Below are positions 51,761 through 61,132 of a stretch of 64,000 nucleotides of DNA, piece by piece. The notes below the pieces were generated by a model. It ran no database searches. It was not told the origin of the DNA and saw nothing but the letters and a program-made list of their open reading frames with translations. The DNA comes from Kribbella solani (GTDB taxonomy: Bacteria; Actinomycetota; Actinomycetes; Propionibacteriales; Kribbellaceae), in the NCBI RefSeq assembly GCF_014205295.1, contig NZ_JACHNF010000001.1:7316001-7380000 (forward strand). Direction: 5' to 3'. Position numbers and translations under genes: made by a program. Position 1 is the first letter of the stretch, and each line of letters starts with the position of its first letter.

Positions 51761-53074
51761 ATGGCAAAGGCGCCCAGAGTTCTTGGAATCGTGCTGGCTG
51801 GTGGCGAGGGTAAGCGGTTGATGCCGCTGACTGCCGACCGGGCCAAACCGGCCGTGCCGTTCGGGGGCAGTTATCGCCTGATCGACTTCGTGCTGTCCAA
51901 CCTGGTGAACGCCGGGTACCGCAACCTGTGCGTGCTGACCCAGTACAAGTCGCACTCGCTCGACCGGCATGTGACGCTGACCTGGCGGATGTCGACGTTC
52001 CTCGGCAACTTCGTCACCTGTGTACCGGCGCAGCAGCGGCTCGGCCCGCAGTGGTACCAGGGCAGCGCGGACGCGATCTACCAGTCGATGAACCTGATCA
52101 ACGACGCCGACCCGGAGTACATCGTGGTCTTCGGCGCCGACCACGTGTACCGGATGGACGCGTCCCAGATGGTCGCGGCGCACATCGAGCGCGGGAACGG
52201 CGTGACGGTCGCCGGGATCCGGGTGCCGCGGACGGAGGCGACCGAGTTCGGCGTGATCAAGACCGCCGCCGACGGGCACGCGATCGAGGAGTTCCTGGAG
52301 AAGCCGGCCGATCCGCCGGGCCTGCCGGACTCGCCGGACGAGGCGTTCGCGTCGATGGGCAACTACGTGTTCAGCCGGGACGTACTGGTGGAGGCGCTGC
52401 GCAAGGACGCCGCCGACCCGGCGTCCCGGCATGACATGGGCGGCGACATCGTGCCGATGCTCGTTGCCGAGGGCAAGGCCGGCGTGTACGACTTCCAGGA
52501 GAACGACGTACCCGGCGCGCTGGACCGGGACCGCTCGTACTGGCGCGACGTCGGCTCACTGGACTCGTACCACGAGGCGCACATGGACCTGGTCTCGATC
52601 CAGCCGGTGTTCAACCTGTACAACTCGGACTGGCCGATCTTCACCTCGCACCCGCAGCTGCCGGGCGCGAAGTTCACCGACAACGCGACGGTCGGCGAGT
52701 CGATCGTCTGCCAGGGTTCGATCGTGTCCGGCGCGACCGTCGACCACTCGGTCCTCGGGCCGAACGTGATCGTCAGCGCCGGCGCCCGGATCGAGCGGGC
52801 GGTGATCATGGACAACTGCAAGATCGGGCGCGACGTGGTGCTGAAGAACGTGATCCTCGACAAGAACGTGGTGGTACCGGACGGGGTCGAGATCGGCGTC
52901 GACCCGGACCACGACCGGGAGCGCGGATTCACCGTCTCGAAGGGCGGCGTGACCGTACTCGGCAAGGGTCACCTGATCGAGCCACTGGAACCCGCCGTCC
53001 AAACCACTGACGAGGCCGGTTCGAAGGACTCAGCCGGTTCTGCTGATTCCGTGGATGAGGTTGCTGAGGCGTGA
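51761..53074 (+). CDS. glgC: Glucose-1-phosphate adenylyltransferase
   Basis: A 437-residue enzyme that makes ADP-glucose from glucose 1-phosphate and [23 protein letters not shown] is the nucleotide-binding motif, [16 protein letters not shown] and [14 protein letters not shown] the catalytic segments, and the C-terminal part is a left-handed beta-helix with hexapeptides. It feeds GlgM. A short acidic tail ([20 protein letters not shown]) follows the normal end. Its stop overlaps kynU by 4 nt (GTGA), an unusual neighbour. Confidence 0.95.
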   Translation: MAKAPRVLGIVLAGGEGKRLMPLTADRAKPAVPFGGSYRLIDFVLSNLVNAGYRNLCVLTQYKSHSLDRHVTLTWRMSTFLGNFVTCVPAQQRLGPQWYQGSADAIYQSMNLINDADPEYIVVFGADHVYRMDASQMVAAHIERGNGVTVAGIRVPRTEATEFGVIKTAADGHAIEEFLEKPADPPGLPDSPDEAFASMGNYVFSRDVLVEALRKDAADPASRHDMGGDIVPMLVAEGKAGVYDFQENDVPGALDRDRSYWRDVGSLDSYHEAHMDLVSIQPVFNLYNSDWPIFTSHPQLPGAKFTDNATVGESIVCQGSIVSGATVDHSVLGPNVIVSAGARIERAVIMDNCKIGRDVVLKNVILDKNVVVPDGVEIGVDPDHDRERGFTVSKGGVTVLGKGHLIEPLEPAVQTTDEAGSKDSAGSADSVDEVAEA

Positions 53075-54327
53075 CGGTCGACCCGTTGTCCGAGCCGGGT
53101 GCACGGGAGCTGGAGGTCGCGGACCCCGGCCACCGGGAGCTGTTCGACATCCCGCCCGCACAAGGCGGTACGTACCCGGACGTGGCGTACTTCGCCGGCA
53201 ACTCACTGGGCCTGCGCCCGAAGGCGACCCGTACCGAACTGCTGGAGGACCTGGACGCCTGGGCCGCGCTCGGCGTCGAAGGTCATCTCGACGCGGACCG
53301 CCCTTGGCTGCCGTACCACGAGCTCCTGACCGGCCCGGCCGCCCGCCTGGTCGGCGCGTTACCGAGCGAGACGGTCGTGATGAACTCGCTGACCGTCAAT
53401 CTCCATCTGCTGATGGTGTCGTTCTACCGCCCGACCCGCTCGCGGCACCGCATCGTGATCGAGGACAGCGCGTTCCCGTCGGACAGTTATGCAGTACGCT
53501 CCCAGGCCGCCTTTCACGGATACGACGCCGAGGACGCGATCATCCGCCTTCGGCCGCGCCCGGGCGAGGACAGCCTGCGTACGGCGGATGTGGTCGAGCA
53601 ACTCGGCGCCGACGTCGCGCTCGTACTGCTCGGTGGGGTGAACTACCTGACCGGCGAATTGATGGACATCCCCACGATCACGAAAGCCGGTCACGCGGCC
53701 GGCGCGGTCGTCGGCTGGGACCTCGCGCACGCTGCCGGGAACGTACCGTTGGCCTTGCACGACTGGGATGTGGACTTCGCGGCCTGGTGCTCGTACAAGT
53801 ATCTGAACGCCGGTCCGGGCGCGCTGGCCGGGGCGTTCGTGCACGAGCGGCACCTCGGCGGGGACCGGCCGCGATTCGAAGGCTGGTGGAGTACGGAGGC
53901 GGCGACGCGGTTCGAGATGAAGCCCGAGGCCCGGCCGCCCGCGACCGCGGACGCGTGGCAGGTGTCGAACCCGCCGATCTTCTCGATGAGCCCGGTCCGC
54001 ACGTCGTTGGAGCTGTTCGACAAGATCGGCATCGAGGTGCTGCGGGAGCGGAGCGTGCGGTTGACGGCGTACCTGGAGAAGCTGCTGGCCGGCGGGCCGT
54101 TGCAGGTGATCACCCCGGCCGACCCGGCGCGGCGGGGCGCGCAGTTGTCGCTACGGGTCCAGGGCATGCGCGCCGGTGAGTTGTCGCGGCAGTTGCGCTT
54201 CGGGTACGGCGTGATCGCGGACGCCCGCGAGCCCGACGTACTGCGCCTCGCGCCGGTGCCGTTGTACTCGACCTACCACGACTGCTGGCGGGCCGCCGCG
54301 GCGTTGGCGGAGGTGGTGCCGGCATGA
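53071..54327 (+). CDS. kynU: Kynureninase
   Basis: A 418-residue PLP-dependent fold-type I hydrolase that splits kynurenine or 3-hydroxykynurenine to (3-hydroxy)anthranilate and alanine. [38 protein letters not shown] and [18 protein letters not shown] hold the cofactor residues including the Schiff-base Lys in SYKYLN. GTGA overlaps glgC and ATGA overlaps kmo, so it belongs to one transcript. Its product, with kmo, goes to 3-hydroxyanthranilate. Confidence 0.94.
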   Translation: MTVDPLSEPGARELEVADPGHRELFDIPPAQGGTYPDVAYFAGNSLGLRPKATRTELLEDLDAWAALGVEGHLDADRPWLPYHELLTGPAARLVGALPSETVVMNSLTVNLHLLMVSFYRPTRSRHRIVIEDSAFPSDSYAVRSQAAFHGYDAEDAIIRLRPRPGEDSLRTADVVEQLGADVALVLLGGVNYLTGELMDIPTITKAGHAAGAVVGWDLAHAAGNVPLALHDWDVDFAAWCSYKYLNAGPGALAGAFVHERHLGGDRPRFEGWWSTEAATRFEMKPEARPPATADAWQVSNPPIFSMSPVRTSLELFDKIGIEVLRERSVRLTAYLEKLLAGGPLQVITPADPARRGAQLSLRVQGMRAGELSRQLRFGYGVIADAREPDVLRLAPVPLYSTYHDCWRAAAALAEVVPA

Positions 54328-55625
54328 AGGTGGCGATCGTCGGAGCCGGTCTGACCGGCAGTCTGCTGGCCTGCTTCCTGGCGCGGCGCGGCCTGACCGT
54401 GACGCTGTACGAGCGCCGGCCGGACCCGCGTACGGGCGTGGCCGAGCGTGGCCGGTCGATCAACCTGGCGATCTCCGAGCGCGGTCTGGACGCGCTGCGG
54501 CGGATCGGTCTGGTCGACCAGGTGATGGCCGACGCGCTGCCGATGATGGGCCGGATGATCCACCCGGTGACCGGCCCGCTGGACTTCCAGTCGTACTCGG
54601 CGGCGGGCGATCGCGCGATCAACTCGATCAGCCGCGGTACGCTCAACAACGCGCTGCTGACCGCCGCGACGGCCGCGCCGCAGGTGTCGGTCGAGTTCGA
54701 GCACCGGCTGGTGGAGCTGGACTCGCAGGCCGGGCAACTGGTCTTCGCGACGCCGCGGGGAAAGGTGTCGGTGACCGCCGACATCGTGCTCGGGACGGAC
54801 GGCGCCGGGTCGGCGGTGCGCGAGCAATTGCTTGCCGAGGGCATCGTTGCCGAGGACGTCAACTTCCTCGACTACGGGTACAAGGAGTTGTCGATCCCGG
54901 CCGCCGACGGTGAGTTCGCGCTCGATCCGGGCGCGCTGCACATCTGGCCGCGCGGTACGTCGATGATGATCGCGCTGCCGAACCCGGACCGATCGTTCAC
55001 CTGTACGTTGTTCTGGCCGGCCGGATCGTTCGACGCGCTCGACTCGGCGGGCGGCATCGAGGACCACTTCCGGCTGAACTATCCCGATCTGTTGCCGTTG
55101 GCACCGAATCTGGTGGACGACTATCTGAGCAATCCGGTCGGCGTGCTCGGCACCGTACACACGTTGCCGTGGCAGGCGCACGGGCGGACGGCGTTGCTGG
55201 GCGATGCCGCGCACGCGATCGTGCCGTTCTACGGGCAGGGCGCGAACTGCGCGTTCGAGGATGTCGTCGAGCTGGACCGCTGCCTGGACGACACGGGCGG
55301 TTCGTGGGCGCGGGCACTGCCGTTGTTCGAGGCGCGCCGCCGGGAGAACACCGAGGCGATCGCGGAGATGGCACTCGCGAACTTCATCGAGATGCGGGAC
55401 AAGGTCGCGTCACCGGTCTTCCGGCTGCAGAAGCGCGTCGAGCATGCGCTGGAGCGGCTGCTGCCCGGGACATACGTCTCCCGGTACGAACTGGTCTCGT
55501 TCAGCACCACCCCGTACGCCGAGGTCCGGCACCGGGTCCACCGCCAGCACCAACTACTGGGCGCCACGGCGGTGGCCGCCGCCGGCGCCCTCCTCGCCCT
55601 CACCCGCCGAAAGCGCCACCGATGA
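54324..55625 (+). CDS. kmo: Kynurenine 3-monooxygenase
   Basis: A 433-residue FAD monooxygenase that hydroxylates kynurenine. VAIVGAGLTGSLLACFLARR binds FAD, RGRSINLAISERGLDALRRI is the KMO-specific segment and LLGDAAHAIVPFYGQGANCA the second FAD motif. The C-terminus ends in a hydrophobic helix (ATAVAAAGALLALT) followed by RRKRHR, reminiscent of the membrane anchor of eukaryotic KMO. ATGA overlap with kynU. Its stop is joined to a mini-ORF at 55622. Confidence 0.93.
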   Translation: MKVAIVGAGLTGSLLACFLARRGLTVTLYERRPDPRTGVAERGRSINLAISERGLDALRRIGLVDQVMADALPMMGRMIHPVTGPLDFQSYSAAGDRAINSISRGTLNNALLTAATAAPQVSVEFEHRLVELDSQAGQLVFATPRGKVSVTADIVLGTDGAGSAVREQLLAEGIVAEDVNFLDYGYKELSIPAADGEFALDPGALHIWPRGTSMMIALPNPDRSFTCTLFWPAGSFDALDSAGGIEDHFRLNYPDLLPLAPNLVDDYLSNPVGVLGTVHTLPWQAHGRTALLGDAAHAIVPFYGQGANCAFEDVVELDRCLDDTGGSWARALPLFEARRRENTEAIAEMALANFIEMRDKVASPVFRLQKRVEHALERLLPGTYVSRYELVSFSTTPYAEVRHRVHRQHQLLGATAVAAAGALLALTRRKRHR

Positions 55626-55657
55626 ACCGCGCACTTGTGTGGAGGTGGGTCGGGTGA
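55622..55657 (+). CDS. 11-codon ORF linking kmo and the aldehyde dehydrogenase
   Basis: ATG at 55622 overlaps the kmo stop (ATGA), and its TGA at 55655-55657 overlaps the GTG start of the next gene (GTGA). It encodes MNRALVWRWVG, with two Trp codons. The Trp codons lie in TGGAGGTGG, which also forms the Shine-Dalgarno for the next gene. It may only relay ribosomes from kmo to the aldehyde dehydrogenase, or sense Trp level; both are inference. Confidence 0.4.
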   Translation: MNRALVWRWVG

Positions 55658-57156
55658 GCCTGTGGTCAGCTGAGCTGTTGACGGGACAGCCGAGGTCAGT
55701 CGGGGTGCTGCGGCATTTTGTCGACGGCGCGTTCGTGGAGAGCGCGTCCCGGTTCGCGAAGCTTTCGCCGGTGACTGGTCAGCAGATCTTTGAGGTCTGT
55801 GAAGCCGACTCGTCGACCGTGGATGCGGCCGTCGGGGCGGCGCGGCAGGCGTTGAGCGGCCCCTGGGGCCGGATGAGTGAGCAGGAGCGCGCGGCGGTGC
55901 TGAGGCGCGTCGCGGACACTCTGGAGCGCCGGTTCGAGGACCTGGTCGCGGCGGAGGTCGGTGACACCGGCAAGTCGATCAGCCAGGCTCGTACGCTCGA
56001 CATCCCGCGGGGCGCGGCGAACTTCCGGGCCTTCGCGGACTTCGCCACCACCGTGCCGACCGAGTCGTACCAGACCACGCTCCCGGACGGCCGGCGCGCG
56101 CTGAACTACGCGGTCCGGAAACCGGTCGGTGTGGTGGCGATCGTGGTCCCGTGGAACCTGCCGTTGCTGCTGCTCACCTGGAAGGTCGCCCCGGCCCTTG
56201 CCGCCGGCAACACGGTCGTGGTCAAACCGTCGGAGGAAACCCCGTCGTCGGCGACCGTGCTCGCGGAAGTGATGGCGGAGGCCGGCGTACCGGCCGGTGT
56301 GTTCAACCTCGTGCACGGTTTCGGCCCGGCGTCGGCGGGGGAGTACCTGACCCGCCATCCGGGCATCGACGCGATCACCTTCACCGGCGAGTCCGCGACC
56401 GGTACGGCGATCGCGAAGGTCGCCGCCGACCGGGTGAAGGCGGTGTCGTTCGAGCTCGGCGGAAAGAACGCCGGGCTGATCTTCGCCGACGCCGATCTGG
56501 ACGCGGCGGTCGAGGGTTCCGCTCGCTCGGTCTTCACCAACGGCGGTCAGGTCTGTCTGTGTACGGAACGCCTGTACGTGCAGCGATCCGTCTACGCCGA
56601 GTTCACCGAACGACTGGCCCGGCGCGGGTCCGAACTGACCTACGGCTGGCCGGCCGACGAGGCGACCATGAACATGCCGCTGATCTCGAAGCAGCACCGC
56701 GACAAGGTCCTCGGGTACTACGACCTGGCGCGTACCGAAGGCGCCGACGTACCGACCGGTGGCGGTGTACCGTCCTTCGGCGACGCCCGCGATGGTGGTT
56801 GCTACGTGCAACCAACTGTGCTGACAGGCTTACCGGCGGACGCGCGGACGAACCGGGAGGAAATCTTCGGACCGGTGTGCCACGTGGCGCCGTTCGACAC
56901 CGAGGAGGAGGCGTACGCGCTGGCGAACGGCAGCGATTACGGGCTTGCGGCAACGGTCTGGACGCGCGACGTCGGCCGGGCGCACCGGGCCGGTACCGCG
57001 CTGGAGGTCGGGTTGTGCTGGATCAACACCTGGTTCCTCCGCGACCTCCGGACACCGTTCGGCGGCATGAAACTGTCCGGCGTCGGCCGCGAGGGCGGTC
57101 GGCACTCGCTGGACTTCTACACCGAAACCACGAACATCTGCGTCGAGCTGACCTGA
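55654..57156 (+). CDS. 2-Aminomuconate 6-semialdehyde dehydrogenase (ALDH family)
   Basis: A 500-residue aldehyde dehydrogenase. FTGESATGTAIAK binds NAD, VSFELGGKNAGLIF carries the Glu base and GGQVCLCTERLYV the catalytic Cys; NREEIFGPVCHV is also typical. The sequence fits the hydroxymuconic/aminomuconic semialdehyde dehydrogenase subfamily (AmnC/NbaE), which acts after ACMS decarboxylase. The kynurenine context supports that substrate. GTG 55654 is chosen for GGAGGT at 55641-55646. Confidence 0.88.
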   Translation: MSLWSAELLTGQPRSVGVLRHFVDGAFVESASRFAKLSPVTGQQIFEVCEADSSTVDAAVGAARQALSGPWGRMSEQERAAVLRRVADTLERRFEDLVAAEVGDTGKSISQARTLDIPRGAANFRAFADFATTVPTESYQTTLPDGRRALNYAVRKPVGVVAIVVPWNLPLLLLTWKVAPALAAGNTVVVKPSEETPSSATVLAEVMAEAGVPAGVFNLVHGFGPASAGEYLTRHPGIDAITFTGESATGTAIAKVAADRVKAVSFELGGKNAGLIFADADLDAAVEGSARSVFTNGGQVCLCTERLYVQRSVYAEFTERLARRGSELTYGWPADEATMNMPLISKQHRDKVLGYYDLARTEGADVPTGGGVPSFGDARDGGCYVQPTVLTGLPADARTNREEIFGPVCHVAPFDTEEEAYALANGSDYGLAATVWTRDVGRAHRAGTALEVGLCWINTWFLRDLRTPFGGMKLSGVGREGGRHSLDFYTETTNICVELT

Positions 57157-57165
57157 CCCCGGCGA

Positions 57166-59193
57166 TCAGCGGTTGGTCAGCATGGTGAGTAGTGGGTTCA
57201 CGCGTTCGGGGCCGAGCAGTCGGCTCAGTTCTTCGAGGTCCCGGTTCAAGTTCGGGATCGCGTCCAGGGCGATCTGGTCGGCGAGGACCGCGGCGAGCAG
57301 GCGCGCGGCCGGCTCGTCGTACCCGGCCGCGAGCGCGAAGCAGACCAGCTCGAAGCGGTAATTGCCCTTGCCGGGCAGCCCGCGGAGCGCGTCCAGCTGG
57401 CCTGGCACATCGTCGGGAAGAACGATCTTCGGCGATCGCAGCTGCTCGATCGCCACCTTCAGCGCGGTCCGGAAGAGCGCCTCGGCCCGCACCCGATCGC
57501 CCTGATACAGCCACCCCAGCCCTTGACCGTGGAATCCGACCGCGGCCGGTGGGTCGAATTCGGCGGCGCGTTCGTAGTCGGCGATCGCCTCCGGATAGCG
57601 GCCGAGCGAGAGGTAGGTCCGCCCGCGGCTGCTCCAGATCGCCCGGACTTCCGGCGCGAGCTCCAGCGCCCGGTTGAAGTCGCTCAGCGCCGCCGCCGGC
57701 TCGTCCTGCCCGAGCAGAAAGGTGCCGCGGACAGAGATGATCGAGGCGCTGACCGGTCCGCGGCGCCGCGACAACTTGACCGCCCGGTCCAGGTCGCGGC
57801 GCGCGCCGGCGACGTCGCCGGCCAGCGCGCGCGCCCGCCCGCGGAGTACGAACGCCCCGGGCAACCGTGAGAACACTTCGAGGAGCGTGTCGAAGTCCGC
57901 GATCGCCTTCGCGAAGTCGCCGCGTTGCTGGTGCAGAATGCCACGGGACATCAGTGTTTCCAGGTCGTGCGGGCTGCGCAGGATGCCCTGGTCGAAGGCG
58001 GCCAGCGCCCGCTGGTAGTCACCGTTCTCGGCCCGGATCACGCCGATCGTACGGATCGCGTCCACCGAATCGGGATCGAGCTCGAGGGCGCGGTCCAGGT
58101 CCGCGTACGCGGCGGTCTCGTCGCCGTCGCGGTAGCGGAAGTCCGCCCGGACGGTCAGCAACTCGGCCGACCGCGGCGCGAGCCGGATCGCCCGATCCAG
58201 CTCCGCGATTGCCTCCGGCAACCGTTTCTGGTCGGCGTACGCCCGCGCCCGCGCGAGCAACGCGTCCGGATCCGAGAGCTCACCCGCATCCGTTGGCGGA
58301 CCGGCGGGCTTTTGCTCTTCGGGTTGGAGGCCGCCGGTGAACTGCTCGATCACGGTTCGGACGGCCGCCACATCGGCCTCGAAGCCCGTACGCGGGACCC
58401 GTTCGAGGTCGGCGACCGCGTCCTCCTCGCGTCCCAGCATCGCGCGTACGGCGGCCCGGAGCAGTCGTGAATCCGGCGCGTCCGGGTCGAGCTCCACGGC
58501 GTGGTCCAGATCGGCGAGGGCCTCGAAGAATCGTCCCCGGGCGAACTGGAAACCGGCCCGCAGCACCAGCCAGGCCGGGTTGCCGGGGGCGACAGCGACA
58601 GCGCGATCCAGGTCCGCCTTCGCCTCGGCGGTCTGGTTCAGCTCCTCACGCAGCGAGCTCCGCGCGACCAGCAGGATCGGATCAGCCGGGTCCAGGACAA
58701 CCGCACGGTCGAGGTCCGCGAGAGCCTCCTCGTACTGCTGCAGTCCCCGGTACGCCGCGCTTCTACTCGAGTAGGCGAGCACGTAGTCCGGGTTGCGCCG
58801 AACAGCTTCATCCAGATGCCGCAGCGCCTGCTGGTACTCGCCCAACTCGGTCCGGATCTGACCACGCAATTCCTCGGCGATGCCAGAAGGCCCCAGCACC
58901 CGGTCAGCACGATCCAGGTCCTGCAACGCCTCACGGTCCCGTCCCAGACTGTGCTGCAGCGCCGCGCGGTCGATCAGTACGTACCAGCGGTGCGCGTCGT
59001 CAAGCGTTCGGTCCTCGGCGAGGTTGTCCAGCATCGCCAGCCCGTTCTCCAGCCGGCCGCTCACCCAGCCTGCCAGCTGTTCACCCCGGGCGCGTACCGC
59101 GTCGTTGCCACCGTCCAGCCCGGCGTCCACGATCATCTGTGCCCAGGCCGGTGTTCCGTTGGCCCAGCGGTAGACGTCGATGAAGTCCTGCAC
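57166..59193 (-). CDS. C-terminal TPR part of an interrupted STAND protein
   Basis: A 675-residue open frame from a possible GTG restart at 59193. It is made of about fifteen tetratricopeptide repeats; units such as EALADLDRAVVLDPADPILL and EAIAELDRAIRLAPRSAELL recur every 34 residues. It is in the same frame as the ATPase part upstream, from which only one TGA (59275-59277) and 27 sense codons separate it, and those codons (NRRWVALSREETYHELC) read like normal protein. It is antisense within the kynurenine gene cluster. If translated alone it would be a scaffold without ATPase. Confidence 0.75.
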   Translation of the reverse strand: MQDFIDVYRWANGTPAWAQMIVDAGLDGGNDAVRARGEQLAGWVSGRLENGLAMLDNLAEDRTLDDAHRWYVLIDRAALQHSLGRDREALQDLDRADRVLGPSGIAEELRGQIRTELGEYQQALRHLDEAVRRNPDYVLAYSSRSAAYRGLQQYEEALADLDRAVVLDPADPILLVARSSLREELNQTAEAKADLDRAVAVAPGNPAWLVLRAGFQFARGRFFEALADLDHAVELDPDAPDSRLLRAAVRAMLGREEDAVADLERVPRTGFEADVAAVRTVIEQFTGGLQPEEQKPAGPPTDAGELSDPDALLARARAYADQKRLPEAIAELDRAIRLAPRSAELLTVRADFRYRDGDETAAYADLDRALELDPDSVDAIRTIGVIRAENGDYQRALAAFDQGILRSPHDLETLMSRGILHQQRGDFAKAIADFDTLLEVFSRLPGAFVLRGRARALAGDVAGARRDLDRAVKLSRRRGPVSASIISVRGTFLLGQDEPAAALSDFNRALELAPEVRAIWSSRGRTYLSLGRYPEAIADYERAAEFDPPAAVGFHGQGLGWLYQGDRVRAEALFRTALKVAIEQLRSPKIVLPDDVPGQLDALRGLPGKGNYRFELVCFALAAGYDEPAARLLAAVLADQIALDAIPNLNRDLEELSRLLGPERVNPLLTMLTNR

Positions 59194-59274
59194 GGCGCCC
59201 GGCAGCGCTGCCTCGCCGGTCGCGCACAGCTCGTGGTAGGTCTCCTCGCGGCTCAGAGCGACCCACCGGCGGTT

Positions 59275-60579
59275 TCACCAGCGCCCGACGGCCGGCAGGG
59301 CGAGCTGCTCCTTCCGCTGGCCGTAGTGCGTTGCCAGTGCGCGGTGGCGGTCGATCCAGTTGTCCGGAGCGGCCCGCCGCGACGAGCGGAGCATCGCCTG
59401 CCGAACCACGGCGTGGTACCGATATCCGTCGGCGTGCGCGCTCACGAAGGGCAGACCGCACACCCATTCGAAGTCGGCCGCCGGATCCGCGGCGACCGAC
59501 AGGATCTCCCGGTCGAGACGGCGCGGCAGGGCAGCGGCCTGCGCGGCAGCCCGGTGATCCGGGTCGGGAACGCCGTTGAGGAACCGGCTGACCGCGGTGT
59601 CGACCGGGTCCGCCGCGCGCGCCGTGCCGTCGGTCGCGGCGGCCGCCAGCAACGCGACCAGCACCGGCAGGCCACCGGACAGCTCCAGGACGAGGTTCGC
59701 GGTCGCGGGGTTGGTGACGCCGCGGGCCGCCAGCAGTTGCCGTGCCTCGGCCTCGGTGAAGGTCGGCAGCTCGACATCGGCGCGGATGTTCACGAAGCCG
59801 GCCCACCGGTTCGCGTCGAGCGGATGCTGGCCGGACAGTACGAGCAAGAATCCGGCCGGCAGATCGCCGTACCGGCCTTCCAGCAGTTGCAGGAGCCAGT
59901 CACCGAGGACCGCCTCGGTCTGCTCGAACGCATCCACGAACAGCGCCACCGGCCGCTGGTCGCCGAGCTTCCACAGATCGGTGACGAAGGCCTTGCTGAG
60001 CACCTCGATCGGTGCCAGCAGCAGATCCGGGTCGTGCTTGCGGCCGAGCCGGCGGCCCAGGAACGCGCGGAGCTGATCGACCTGCTCCGCGGCGTCGTTC
60101 TTGTCGATCTCCTCGGTGAACGCGCCGACCACCGGGACGTTCGCGGCCGCGCGAAGACCGATCCGGACCGCGGAACGGGTCAGCAGCGCGGACATTCCGG
60201 CCGGCGCGTTCGGATCGGAGTCGAGCGTACGCCGATCCTTGCGATACCGGGCCAGCATCCGCCGGAAGCCGGTGCACTGGGCGCCCGACGCGGCCAGCCG
60301 GTCGGTCAGCTGCTCGATCGCCGACAGGATGTCATTGGCCGTGTCGATCGCCCCGACCGCGTACCCATGCCGCTCGGCGAGTTGCTGCCAACGCTCGACC
60401 AAGGTGGTCTTGCCGACCCCGCCGACGCCGTACAGGCTGATCAGGAACCGGCGCCGGGGGTCGTCGACCGGAAGCGTCAGGTTCTGCTCGAACTGGGCGA
60501 GCGCCACGCCGCGGCCGACGAAAAGGTCCTGCCGGCGAGCCCGGATACGGTCCTGCAGGGACGGTCTCCGGTCGCTCAC
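59275..60579 (-). CDS. N-terminal ATPase part of an interrupted STAND protein
   Basis: 434 residues ending at an in-frame [19 protein letters not shown] opens the domain; Walker A is [15 protein letters not shown] near residue 50, Walker B is [13 protein letters not shown] near 215, and a winged-helix-like part follows ([14 protein letters not shown]). Such STAND ATPases with TPR sensors are found in signalling and in defence. GTG 60579 is used; GTG 60618 is in frame upstream. The stop makes this a likely pseudogene or split gene. Confidence 0.75.
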   Translation of the reverse strand: MSDRRPSLQDRIRARRQDLFVGRGVALAQFEQNLTLPVDDPRRRFLISLYGVGGVGKTTLVERWQQLAERHGYAVGAIDTANDILSAIEQLTDRLAASGAQCTGFRRMLARYRKDRRTLDSDPNAPAGMSALLTRSAVRIGLRAAANVPVVGAFTEEIDKNDAAEQVDQLRAFLGRRLGRKHDPDLLLAPIEVLSKAFVTDLWKLGDQRPVALFVDAFEQTEAVLGDWLLQLLEGRYGDLPAGFLLVLSGQHPLDANRWAGFVNIRADVELPTFTEAEARQLLAARGVTNPATANLVLELSGGLPVLVALLAAAATDGTARAADPVDTAVSRFLNGVPDPDHRAAAQAAALPRRLDREILSVAADPAADFEWVCGLPFVSAHADGYRYHAVVRQAMLRSSRRAAPDNWIDRHRALATHYGQRKEQLALPAVGRW

Positions 60580-60695
60580 CTCAGGGCCCCCAGCTGTCGT
60601 CCTGCTCCACGGAGCCACGATCGTACCGGCCTTTCCCGGCCGGCCCGTTGGTACCGACGCGCCGTGAGTGCTTGGCTCGGCGGCGATTCTGTGGT

Positions 60696-60707
60696 CAGGA
60701 TGCAGTC
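60696..60707 (+). promoter_or_regulatory. -10-like box before the deaminase gene
   Basis: CAGGAT at 60696-60701 lies exactly 6 nt before ATG 60708, the same geometry as the other leaderless genes but without the consensus TA. It would drive the second half of the kynurenine genes. Confidence 0.4.
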
Positions 60708-61127
60708 ATGGCCGATGCGACGGTGGTCCCGGGCAAGGCGGTGCCGCGCGGGCGGTACCCGCATGTGAAGGTCGCGAACGGGTTCGCGTTCGTCTCCGGT
60801 ACGTCGAGCCGGCGCGCCGACAACACCATCGCGGGGGCCGCGGTGGATTCGCTCGGCACGGTCACGCTCGACATCCGCGCGCAGACCCGCGCCGTACTGG
60901 AGAACCTTCGCGACATCCTCGGCGCTGTCGGGGCCGGCCTCGACGACCTGGTCAGCGTGACCACGTACCTGGTGTCGATGAACGACTTCGGCGGCTACAA
61001 CGAGGTGTACGGGGAGTTCTTCGACGCGAACGGCCCCGCGCGGACCACGGTCGCCGTCCATCAGTTGCCGCATCCCCAGCTCTTGATCGAGATATCCGGA
61101 ACCGCAGTGATCCCGCAGGAGGCGTGA
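60708..61127 (+). CDS. RidA-family 2-aminomuconate deaminase
   Basis: A 139-residue YjgF/RidA protein. [40 protein letters not shown] and the closing [19 protein letters not shown] are family motifs, the last with the carboxylate-binding Arg. Placed among kynurenine genes it is probably the AmnD/NbaF-type enzyme that converts 2-aminomuconate to 4-oxalocrotonate and ammonia; general enamine deaminase activity is possible. Confidence 0.85.
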   Translation: MADATVVPGKAVPRGRYPHVKVANGFAFVSGTSSRRADNTIAGAAVDSLGTVTLDIRAQTRAVLENLRDILGAVGAGLDDLVSVTTYLVSMNDFGGYNEVYGEFFDANGPARTTVAVHQLPHPQLLIEISGTAVIPQEA

Positions 61128-61132
61128 ATCCA

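Noticed and set aside
59275-59277. Selenocysteine at the TGA in the STAND gene
   Set aside because: The position is between domains, not in a redox site, and I see no convincing stem-loop just after it; a nonsense mutation is simpler.
57166-60618. A described multi-gene defence island around the STAND gene
   Set aside because: Its neighbours are metabolic genes; one damaged STAND gene is not enough to call a system.
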